NCBI GenBank assembly: GCA_009763385.1
Contig: CM019824.1
Coordinates: forward strand, 154,014,305-154,078,304
From: Coix lacryma-jobi var. lacryma-jobi
Taxonomy: Eukaryota; Streptophyta; Magnoliopsida; Poales; Poaceae
Length of the DNA: 64,000 nucleotides
Direction of reading: 5' to 3'
In this document: positions 12,149 through 22,100 of the stretch, piece after piece
Numbering within the stretch: position 1 is the first letter of the stretch
How the letters are laid out: every line of letters starts with the position of its first letter
Notes under the pieces: generated by a model
Told to the model about the DNA's origin: nothing
Databases searched by the model: none
The model's input: the letters and a program-made list of their open reading frames with translations, nothing else
Translations under genes and position numbers: made by a program

Positions 12149-13291
12149 CCGGGGGCTTACCCCCTCGTCGTCGACCCCATCATAATCGACGTGCGGTTCT
12201 CCAAGGTGTTGATGGACGGGGGCTCGAGCCTCAACATCATATACCTCGAGACCCTCGACCTCCTGGGGATTTCAGAGGGACAGCTTCGACCCAGCGTCGG
12301 GGGGTTCCACGGAGTAGTACCAGGAAAGAAGGCCCACCCCCTCGGGCGCATCGACTTGCCGTTTGCTTCGGCACGCCGGCAAACTTCCGTCAGGAAACGC
12401 TCACCTTCGAGGTGGTCGGCTTCCAAGGGACCTACCACGCCATCATCGGTCGGCCAGGCTACGCCAAGTTCATGGCGATTCCTAACTACACGTACTTAAA
12501 GCTCAAGATGCCGGGCCCAAAGGGGGTCATCACCGTTGACACCTCCTACGAGCACGCATACCACTGCGACGTGGAGTGCGTCGAGCGGGGGAGGCCAACG
12601 TCCACCTCGACTCGCTCGAGGCCTTGGCAGGCAGCTCTAGCCACCGAGGGGGCCCCAGAAGCAAAGCGTCACGCCGGCACCTTCGAGCCGGCCGAGCACA
12701 CCAAGCAATACCCGTCGACCCGACCTCGGCCAATGGCAAGACGCTGACCATCAGTACCAGCCTCGAGCCCAAATAGGAAGCAGTGCTCGTCGACTTTCTC
12801 CGCGCGAACATCGACAAGTTTGCTGGAACCCCTCGGACATGCCGGGCATACCGAGGGAAGTCGCCGAGCACGCCTTGGAGATCCAGGCCGGGTCCAGACC
12901 GGTGAAGCAACGCCTGCGCCGCTTCGACGAGGAAAAGCGCAGGATCATCGGCGAGGAGGTGCACAAGCTTTTGGCGGCCGGATTCATCAAGGAGGTATTT
13001 TACCCAGAGTGGCTAGCTAACCCTGTATTAGTTAGGAAAAAGAATGGAAAAATGCGGATGTGTGTAGATTACACTGGTCTGAATAAAGCATGTCCAAAAG
13101 TTCCATTTCCTTTACCTAGAATTGACCAGATCATCGATTCCACTGCTGGGTGCGAAGTGCTTTCGTTCCTTGATGCGTATTCCGGCTACCACCAAATTAG
13201 GATGAGAAAATCCGATGAGCTCGCGGCCTCTTTTATCACGTCATTTGGTATGTATTGCTATGTTACGATGCCCTTCGGCCTTCGAAACGCC
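12149..13291 (+). pseudogene. Ty3/gypsy protease and N-terminal half of reverse transcriptase, truncated
   Basis: The aspartic protease active site is visible as VLMDGGSSLN near 12205-12240. Its flap and C-terminal part (YHAIIGRPGYAKF) are in a different frame from about 12412. RT begins near 12785 and reads well through the primer-grip region, the CVDYTGLNKACPK block near 13060 and motif A (FLDAYSGYHQI, first catalytic Asp) near 13165. It is cut off before the catalytic YxDD box. RNase H and integrase are absent from this copy. From about 12990 to 13260 the DNA is clearly AT-richer than the rest of the element although the reading frame stays open. The stop of RT homology coincides with a rearranged junction at 13292-13321. 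Confidence 0.82.
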
Positions 13292-13321
13292 GGGGCCTTC
13301 GAAACGCCATTTGGTATGTAT
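13292..13321. other. Deletion junction with templated filler
   Basis: GGCCTTCGAAACGCC occurs twice (13277-13291 and 13294-13308). It is followed by ATTTGGTATGTAT (13309-13321), a copy of 13243-13255. The sequence then continues as the homologue of the antisense gene at 5832. This joins mid-RT to the antisense gene and removes the intervening pol and most of that gene. Confidence 0.75.
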
Positions 13322-13344
13322 AGCTCGACTCGAGGTAGGCTTAC

Positions 13345-14289
13345 CAGGTCAAGACACCCCTCGTCGGGTGCCATCGCAACCAGGTTGGAGAGTTCAGGGA
13401 CGAACGGCCCTTGGATCGTGATCGACACCCGGGAGACGCCCTCGTTCCGGGACAGCCTCTCTTCGGCCATCCTCGAGCGATTGAGCGCCTCGAGCTGAGC
13501 CTGCGGGCCCATCTCGTGCATAAGAAGGGGGCGGTCCGCCAGCGGAAGAACTCTTCGCTGGTGGAACGCCCAAATGACCGCTTGCACGGTCAGCTTCTTC
13601 TCATCCACCAGCGTCCTCATCATCTCCATCAGCGGGGCCAGGTGGCGTTGCCTGTCCGCCGCAACGCCCCAGGTCCACTTCTCCGGGCGTCGAGTAAGGA
13701 CCCTGCCGGTGTACTGCGGAAGGAGGCCACCTTCGTTCCGCAGATAGAACCAATGGTCGTCCCACCCGGCCTGGTTGGTGGAAAGCTTGTATCGCAGGTA
13801 CTCGCGGGGGACGTTGGCCGACGAGGTCCCCGCCCTCGCGGTGATGGCAAGGGAGCCCATGCGCACGGGCCGCCTCCCGCTGGGCTTCAGGGACTTGATG
13901 AAGAGCTCGCCCCGGAAGAGATGGACGAACATCTCCCAGTGCGGCTCCATCTTCAGGTACCCCTCGCACACCGCGGCGAATATGGCGGCGTGCGAGATGG
14001 AGTTGGGGGAGAAGTGTTGCAGCTCCACCTCGAAATGGTGGGCCAACCCTCGCAAGAAGCGGCTCGGCGGGACGCCGAGCCCCATACGGTGGTAGCGCGT
14101 GAAGCTCACCACGTACCCCTCTGGCGGGTGCGGCTCCCGGTGCTCCGCCGACGGGATAACCCACCATGCGGGTCCCTCCTCCGGGTTGGGGCGTAGAAGC
14201 CCCTGGGCCACCAGCGAGTCCATTTCGCTCTGCGTCACCTTCGACGGGCTCCAGTCCTCGGCCGGCAGCATCTGTGTCTGGGCGGCCAT
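13345..14289 (-). pseudogene. Antisense accessory gene, copy 2: first exon only (Transposase_28 domain)
   Basis: The ATG at 14289 opens a 945-bp (315-codon) frame to a splice donor GTAAGC at 13344/13343. The frame is uninterrupted, unlike the homologous exon at 6795-5855, and carries the full domain (GYVVSFTRYHRMGLGVPPSR, then EPHWEMFVHLFRGELF and WFYLRNEGG). Everything downstream of the donor is deleted and replaced by antisense RT sequence. The open frame that continues to 13258 is therefore an artefact of fusion. It shares near identity with copy 1 and a TATA box at 14431-14438. Confidence 0.75.
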
Positions 14290-14430
14290 GACGGTGGCGC
14301 GGCACGGATCCGAGCAGCGGACGGGCGGCCGGAAATCCCCAATCGACTAGCTCGAAGGAAAGGGCGCGTAAAGGCTACGACGGCGGCGAAGGCAAAGGCA
14401 AAGTAAAGGGTTCTTTTTCCCCTCTTTCGA

Positions 14431-14438
14431 TATTTATA
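14431..14438 (-). promoter_or_regulatory. TATA box of the antisense gene, copy 2
   Basis: TATAAATA on the minus strand, 142 bp upstream of the ATG at 14289. Same position as in copy 1. Confidence 0.6.
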
Positions 14439-14489
14439 GGGGGAAATCCAGACGGGCGGGATCTCCCACGACGGAAAAAGGTAACCGAA

Positions 14490-15718
14490 TGCATTCAATG
14501 CGCCCACCTAACCACGTCTCGAGCCGGATGCAGGGTGCACGCGTTACCTCTCCATTCGCTCCACTACCCGGGCCCGCCACGACCGTCGCTCCGGCTTCGC
14601 GCCCGCCGCTCTCCCCCGACGGTTTCCGCCTAAAAAGGCGTGCCCAACGGGCAGAAGGACTCCCAGACGACGGAGGCTTCTTCATAAAGGTAAAAACGGG
14701 CCCCGGCCCTAAGTCTCGAAGCAGCGAAGGCTGGCCCTCGAAAAGGGTTCGACAGCCGGCTTCGAGCACCCGAGTCAGGGACACCAAGGGGCGCCACTCG
14801 CGGCATTACTCGAGGGCCGAGCCCTCGAGGCCCCTCACGTGTATCCAAGGCGGGGAGCTCGACGTGCAGTGAGATCCCCTCGGAGGGAGGCATCGAGCCA
14901 CTAGGCCCTATCGAATGGACCCGACACTCCTGCAGACTGAGTACCCATGCTTTATGAGACCGCCTCCGGGCCACAGTCGACCCCTAACGAACGGGGCACG
15001 AGCTCTCACTTGGATTCCCCGTTACCAGCTCACCGGGAACCTCGATACTCGCCCACTCGAGGTAGTACGAGGCATCCTCCCTCGCATCCGATCGAAAGGA
15101 CTCGCGGGATGACAAGTCAGGGCAATCGGCATGCCGGACAGCTCGAGGAGCCGGCCAGTCGGTTCAGCCTGGCACCCCTCGACGAAAGAGGGTCTAAAAA
15201 CTCGGACAGTTACGACTAATCTCTTTTCTTGGTGTGAGCATGAGATTTTCAGACCTCGAACGATCGCTCGTCCTCCATCTCGCCCGAGCCCTCGAGGCCA
15301 GACCTCGGACGATCGCTCGTTCTCCGTCTCGCTCGAGCCCTCCGAGCCAAGCCTCGGACGGAGTCTCCCACGACAAAGAAAAGGTAACCGCAAACATTTA
15401 ATAAGACTACCGAACCACATTTCGAGCCTGTTGACAGGTACACACGGCGCCGCGATCTCCGCTCCCTGACGATATCCGCCTAAAAAGGCGCGCCCGCTGG
15501 GCAGAAGGTTCCCAAACGACGGAGGATTCTTCAGGAAGCCCACGAGGGGGTTCTAACCACTTCCCCATGGTCTCGGGGGCTACACCCGCGGGTGTCGCTC
15601 GCACGACACCCACGGAATCAAATCGACAAAACCCTCGAGACCCGTTAGCTATCCATCGAGATCCCAATCTGGAGCCCCTGCTCGAATGCAAGCACTCAAA
15701 CAAGGGCTCGGGGGCTAC
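14490..15718. repeat. 3' noncoding region of array copy 2
   Basis: It is homologous to 7000-8197. The CCGCCTAAAAAGGCG modules lie near 14626 and 15477, with two GC-rich LTR-like units at 15243-15363. It ends in the polypurine-type tract CAAGGGCTCGGGGGCTAC before the LTR. No gene is seen. Confidence 0.7.
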
Positions 15719-16951
15719 TGTCGGTGGTACGAAAAAGGGTACCCCCAATCAACGCAAACACCCGAACGCTCCGTCTCCGTCTCGCCCGAGCCCTCCCAGC
15801 CAGGCCTCGGGCGAACGCTCCGTCTCCGTCTCGCCCGAGCCCTCCCAGCCAGGCCTCGGGCGAACGCTCTATCTCCGTCTCGCCCGAGCCCTCCCAGCCA
15901 GTCCTCGGGCGAACGCTCTGTCTCCGTCTCGCCCGAGACCTCCCAGCGAGGCCTCGGGCGAGCACGATCGCTCTCCGTCTCGCTCGAGCCCTCCAGACCT
16001 CGGGCAAGCGCGCCCCCACACCTCGAGCCTTAGTACACGGACCTCGAGCTGCACAGACAGCCGTACCAGCCCATACCACGCATTTAATGCCTTCACCTAC
16101 TCCGGTCATGTCCACAAGTGCACAGCATGTACCACAGTAACTCGGTGTAAAGGTCAAGTCTCGTTTTCACCACAAGCATGGGCAAAAGGGCACCAGTACA
16201 GCACTGTTCGGCCATGCCAGGCACTGTAACCCCTCGAGGCCAGCTACGCGCCCCTCGAGCCCTGCACTGTAACACCTCGAGGCCGGCTACGCGCTCCTCG
16301 AGCCCTGCACTGTCACACCTCGAGGCCGGCTCCGCGCCCCTCGAGCCCCCGTGGCACCACCTCGAAGCCGGCTCCGCGCCCTTCGAGCCCTAACTACTTT
16401 CGTGCTATTGGAGGACAGGTACCCCAAGACCCGGAGGGACCCCGCCGCGTACTGTACATTCCGGGATGGGTGCTGTACGGCTCCCGCCTTGTCGCGCCAC
16501 CACGTCCGCGCCCAGGATGGAAGCCACGACCCAAGGACGCCTCAACAGCGACGATCACATCGGCTCCAGTGGCCCCGACAAGACAGAGTTCCTACCCTTC
16601 TCCGTATGGGGCACCATACGCCCCGACACCTGTAATACTTTCATGTAACCCTGGCCTCCCCTTGCTCTATAAAAGGGGACACTAGGGCCCTCACTCAGAA
16701 GGACGAACACAACACACGAGTCCACACACAGACACGAGTCCGGATTCCGGTCCACGCTCACTGAGCTTGTATTCTCCCCTGTACAAGCACTTAGGTGCAA
16801 GTAATACAAGAACATCTCCCCCCGCTGGACGTAGGGCCTTCTTTGCCCGAACCAGGATAAATCCTTGTGTCCTCTTGCATCACCATCCAGGAAGAGAAGC
16901 ACGCGATCATATTACTCGTTGGTGTGATACCCCGGGTACGAAACACCGACA
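15719..16951 (+). repeat. 3' LTR of the array
   Basis: TGTCGG...CCGACA, about 1233 bp. It has about four copies of the 49-bp unit at 15770-15960 and a TATA box at 16668-16674. It is followed by unique AT-rich sequence, so the array ends here. Confidence 0.92.
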
Positions 16952-18660
16952 ATAATATAGTATCATTTCATAGGAAAATGAAATATTCACTCAAAAGCTT
17001 TGGTTTTCCTCTCCATCGTGTATACTCGAGTCAACACTTAGGCATTGCTATCACCGCCCTCATATGCGGAGCTTGTTGCCATCACATGAACATAGGCTTA
17101 TCGTGACAATATTCCATTGCCAAAGAGAGTTGTGTGCCTGCTTATTTTTTTAGATTTTTCTGTGATTTTTGTTTCTGTATTTCAAACAACTTTTTTCTAT
17201 ACTTTTCTTGGTTTTCTATTCCTGTGTTTTCTATTTCCTTTATGTCATATTTATATTTTGTTATTCCTCTATTTTGATTTTCCATGTCTCAAATTTGGTA
17301 TTAGATGTGGACACCAAGTTATTAGGTCTATTAATCGATTCTTACTTAGGGGATGTTTGGATTCAGACACTAAAGTTTAGTTCTAGACTCCTAGTTACAT
17401 TAGACGCTCGATACTAATTGTGAAGATTAAACATAAGCTAATTATAAAACTATTCACAAAAGTTGTGGCTAATTTGCGTGACAGATCTATTAAACCTAAC
17501 TAATCCATCATCAGCATACATTTAATGTAGCATCACATTATCAAATTATGGATTAATTAGGCTTAATAGATTTGTCTCATAATAAATTAGTTTTAATCTG
17601 TGCAATTAGTTTTGCAATTAGTATATCTTTAGCACTAAATTATTGTTCAAACATTCAATGTGATATAGACTGAACTTTAGCAGGTGGAACTTTCAATTTT
17701 TCTTAATTTAGTCCTTTTCTTAAAATAATAATATATTTGGATTCTAAGGAAAAGATTTTTAAAATAGACACCAACGTTCGATTTTGCATTATATGGCGCC
17801 AAAGTTAGTTAGATGGTGGCTGACATATCTGTGGATGAATGTTGTGATACGAGATGTCTAACTCGGCGCCTCCTGTGACGTCAATATCACATCATAATAC
17901 CATCCAAGGGATAATAGGACGCGTTCGCACTAGATTAGAAACAACGCGTAGAATGAAAAGTGATTTGATTGATATATATATATAATTACATGCATGTTGC
18001 CCCTGACAATTCCGCTCTTACTTGCGCTATTTCTCTCCAGTCTCTAAAAGGTTGCTTGGTTCACACTGGCGGATCCAGCAAAAATATTAAGGAGGCTTCT
18101 TCAACCTCCAACAACTTTAGTCACTCTTCAGTATGTATCTATGACAAAAAAAGTTATAGGAAGACTTAGTAGTGGTTCTATGAATCTAGCGACCATAGAG
18201 GGGCTAGAGCCTCATCCACCTATGTTGGTTCGTGAACATGTTTGTGTTGCTTCACTTCACTGGTTGGTATGAGCAAGAGCAATGAGGTGCTCGTTCGGAC
18301 AAGTGAGTCAATTTTGGCTCTCGCATGGAAACAAGTCGATTTTTACCAATACAATCTTTAATATGTTCATGTAAGAAAACTTATTTTGACTAATTTTATC
18401 TATTTTAGTAACATTTTATGAGAGAGAATAGGTTGTAGTACGGTACTCGATTAATAAGCTGGTCGGTAAATTCAAACGAAATAGCCTGAAACATTAAGCG
18501 GCAGGTTAAAAAACCTCTCCTTGCTGATATTACATCGTAAATAGTTTCATCTGCTCTCTACAATCGGACCGCCCACAAATAGTTCTCTCAAAACTCTCCT
18601 CGAGTCCTCACTCCATCTGGACCGTAGAAGCGCAATCCGGGAAAAATCGGGCGGTCTTCT
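16952..18660. other. AT-rich intergenic region upstream of the DCD gene
   Basis: I see no gene here. A probable MITE occupies about 17349-17662. A short TA repeat lies near 17975. The remainder is unremarkable. Confidence 0.5.
17349..17662. mobile_element. Probable MITE
   Basis: The left end reads GGATGTTTGGATTCAGACAC and the right end, reversed, reads ACATTGAATGTTTGAAC. The internal AT-rich sequence resembles grass MITEs with a GGATGTTTGG terminus. The inverted match is imperfect and I see no clean target duplication. Confidence 0.4.
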
Positions 18661-18663
18661 TCC

Positions 18664-18669
18664 TATATA
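18664..18669 (+). promoter_or_regulatory. Putative TATA box of the DCD gene
   Basis: CTATATATAC lies about 95 bp before the donor of a probable 5' UTR intron (CAG/GTATGT, intron 18766-19115). A CT-rich leader follows. Confidence 0.45.
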
Positions 18670-19120
18670 TACATCCACCCCTCTGCCTCGCCGTCTCAAG
18701 GAGAAGTCCGGGTCCAAAAAAAATCCTCCCTTCCCCTGACTATCGCTGCCCCCTCCGCCCTCCAGGTATGTGGCTCCCTTCCTCGGCCGCTCCGCATAGT
18801 TTAGGGTTTCACCCAGTACTCTTTCGAATCCGTTAGAATCGTAGAAATTTTCCGCAAAGTTTAGGTTTCCCCCAAGTACTCTTTCGAATCCGTCAGAATC
18901 GTAGAAATTTTTCCCCCAAATCCCTTGAGCACGATTGATTCCCTAAAATTGTTCTCTTCTGATCTGATCCGATAAAATCGTAGGTCCCCTCCCCGAAATT
19001 ATTCGTTTATATATGTTGCGCGATCGATTTACCCGTGCGCAATAGATTGTGGTGGATCCTATTCTGCTTTTTGTGGTAATACTTCTCGTTTCCTCCCCAA
19101 ATCTGCATCGAGCAGCGGCC

Positions 19121-22100
19121 ATGGTGAAGAAGCCCAACGGCGTTGCCAAGGCCACGGCGACCTCTGGCGCCGCGGCAGCCGGGGCATCCAAGGCGAATCC
19201 GTCCACCCCTGGGTCGGTCAAGGCCTCGAAGATTAAGAAGCGGAGGCTGGTCAAGGCCAACCGCCAGAAGCCAGCGGTCGCTGCCGCAGCTGTTGACGAG
19301 GTCGCCCTGGTAGGCGCAGGCGACGGCACTGGTGATGGCGATGCATCTGCATCGGCGGTTTCACCGCAGCCATCCAATGTTCCGGATGCATCACCTGTGG
19401 TGCAAACGCAGCCATCCAATGTTGCTGAGGAATCACCTGTGGTGCAAACACCTAAGTCAACCACTTTTGCTGAGGCGTCACCTGTGGCACAGACGCAGAA
19501 GCCGGCCACTGATGCTGAAGGTTCGGTGCCTGTACCAATGCCAACCACTGCTGAAGCATCAGCTTCGGCGCCCAAGCCAAAGCCAAAACCAGCTCATGCT
19601 AATGCTGATGCTGCAGCTGCAATTTCTGCCAGCAAGGGCAAGCCAGCCACTGCTGAAGCATCAGCTTCATCACCAAAGCCAAAGCCAAAACCAGCTCATG
19701 CTGATGTTGACGCTGACGCTGCAGCTGCAATTTCTGCCAGCAAGGGCAAGGGCAAGGGCAAGGGCGTGGGTGCTGATAATAGCGGGAGTGATGGCAAGAT
19801 GAAGAGAAGAAGAGTGAGGGCTAGGAGAGGCAAGGGGAAGGAGGTTGTGGAGGATGGAGGAAGTAAGGGAATGGAGAAGGGGAAGAAGGCTGTCGTCAAG
19901 AAGGAAGAAAGGGGTGACCATAAGGTTGCAGGGTTTATATTCATGTGCAATGCAAAGACTAAGAAGGAGTGCTACCAGAACCGCTTGTTTGGGATGCCCA
20001 GTGGGAAGCTTGGAATGGTGAAGAAGATAAGGCCAGGGGTGAAGCTGTTCCTGTATGATTTTGACTTGAAGCTTCTGTATGGTGTGTACAAGGCAGCATC
20101 ACACGGTGGGCTGAACCTTGTCCAAGATGCATTTAATGGGAAGTTTCCTGCACAGGTAATTCTGCTCTTCCATTTCATAGATTCGTTTGCACCGAATGCA
20201 GTAGTCAGGCGATGTATTTTGTTTTGATGGTTGTATGTGGGACGTGAGAATAGGTTTGGTTTCAGTGTGCTAAAGAATAGTGGACATGGGTAGATATGTT
20301 GTTCTACGAATAGTGGACATGAGTAGATATGTTGTTCTGCTGGGGCTATCACATGTATGGATTATAGGTATTGGTAAATTTAGTTCTAAATTTGTGCTGG
20401 TAAAGCTTTAGAAATGGCAGTAGTGAGATGTGTTTGCCCTTATTAGAAAATAGGTGTTTTTAAATGTCATAGACAGATTTCACTGTTTATTTAAAATAAT
20501 ATGTTGCTATGCACTCATGTCCATACACATTGAGAAAATTTGCTGTGTGCCTGGTATACGTAGTTACAGGGGTTAATTGTGATTCTGCCTGGCCATTATA
20601 TCAAATTACACTTCGTTCTGCCAATGTGATGGCAATATATATGTCTGTAGAGAAAAAATGCCTTCCCTTTTAAATTTAGTGTCCCTTGTACATCACTCTA
20701 GGCTGTCCGGTTTTTGAATCGAGAATGGAGCAAGGCCTATTATTGCTTTGCTGTTTCCACTGGTGAATTTCTGTATCTTTGATGCTTAGCTTTTTTTCAT
20801 TGGATGAAAATGCTCTTAGTTTCTAGAGATAGAGATATTTTGGACTATTCTTTTTCTTCACTTGATGAAGGTTGTGGAATTCTCTCTCTCTCTCTCTCTC
20901 TCTCTAGCTTTTCTCATTTTGTCGTTTACCAAAAATAGAAGGCTATCATACTCTTGGCAATCTTTTTAACTTTTTTGGATAATTGAACCCAAGATGAGCT
21001 AGCCCACCTTCATTCTTCTTTAGCGCCATTCTTCTGGCCATCTCCTCTCTCAACACCAGCCATCACGGGATCACCAAATTAAAATGTCCAAATCAAAAGA
21101 TCACCACAGCCCACTCGGAGTGGACCAAATCAGCAAATCATCACGCATGGCAGATCAGCAGAGGCAGAGGCAGAGCCACAGAGGGCCAAAGGAGCAGGCA
21201 GCAGGGCACGGCCGCACAGGGGCAGGCGCCGTGCGCAGCCTAGCTGCCAGCCTGCCATGGTGCTGCCTGCTACATGTGGGGCGCCGGGCCACCAGCTGGG
21301 AGCAGGAGCCATGAGACCAGGATGGGCAGAGCATGGAAGGCAGGCTTGGATATTGGCGAGTGCCAAGCGGTGCGAATGCCTAATCCCCTCCCTCGATGGC
21401 CCACATGAGAGCTCTAGAACAGCCCAGTTCGCTCAAGGAGCCCAGTTTGCCCATCGACCCTTTTGCTTGCGCAGCTGGCCTGCCGCAGCTCTTGTCTTCA
21501 ACCTCAGACAGTCGCACTCGGACGCTCGACAGCCTCACTCCGGTTTCCGAGGGCTGGGGACTCCTCCCGGCAGAGGGGAGGTAGGGTGGCCGCCTGGCCT
21601 CGCCCTATGGGTAGGTCCACCTCTGAGCACAAAGACAAGGGGAAGCTTCCTTGGTCCACAACCTTGTATACTATAGAACCCCGCCTGTATTGGACGGTGG
21701 CGGTGGTTGGATTTGGAGAACATGAGTGAATTTTGGTTGAGGCTGCAGCGAACTCAGAGAAACTTGTTACATCTCCAACAATTTGATAAAATTGACTTGC
21801 CAAATGTTGTGTTTTAGCAAGTTGCTAAAATAATATACCAAGTTAAAAAGCTCTCTCCAACAGTTCCCTATTTTCAACTTGCCAAAACTGAAAAAAGAAG
21901 GGCCCACCACATATATATACACACTACTTATTGTAGTATATGTCAATGCATGCTCATCTATGCAAATGAGCGAGCACATACAATGCAATCAGTGACAGAT
22001 GAGGCACATCATGAGTCCATTCTCGTTGCACTTGCTGCACCACTCCGTCCCTCCGTCCGCTACCACCACCTTGCAGCTGCCGCCGCACTCCCAGCACGGC

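Larger units (their letters stand above)
1..16951 (+). mobile_element. Tandem Ty3/gypsy (Tat-lineage) LTR retrotransposon array with a shared LTR
   Basis: The order seen is: 3' half of pol, antisense gene, 3' noncoding region, LTR, primer-binding site, gag, protease, partial RT, antisense-gene stub, 3' noncoding region, LTR. The middle LTR (8198-9443) therefore serves as the 3' LTR of an upstream copy, which starts outside the window, and as the 5' LTR of a downstream copy. Both LTRs begin TGTCGG and end CCGACA. The extra gene on the opposite strand between pol and the 3' LTR is known from the Tat/RIRE2/Grande group, so I place the array there. All coding parts carry frameshifts or deletions. 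The right flank after 16951 is ATAAT; the matching left target-site copy would lie outside the window. Confidence 0.88.

Noticed and set aside
13258..13344. C-terminal extension of the copy 2 antisense frame
   Set aside because: It runs past the conserved splice donor into antisense RT sequence across a deletion junction, so it is a chance fusion.
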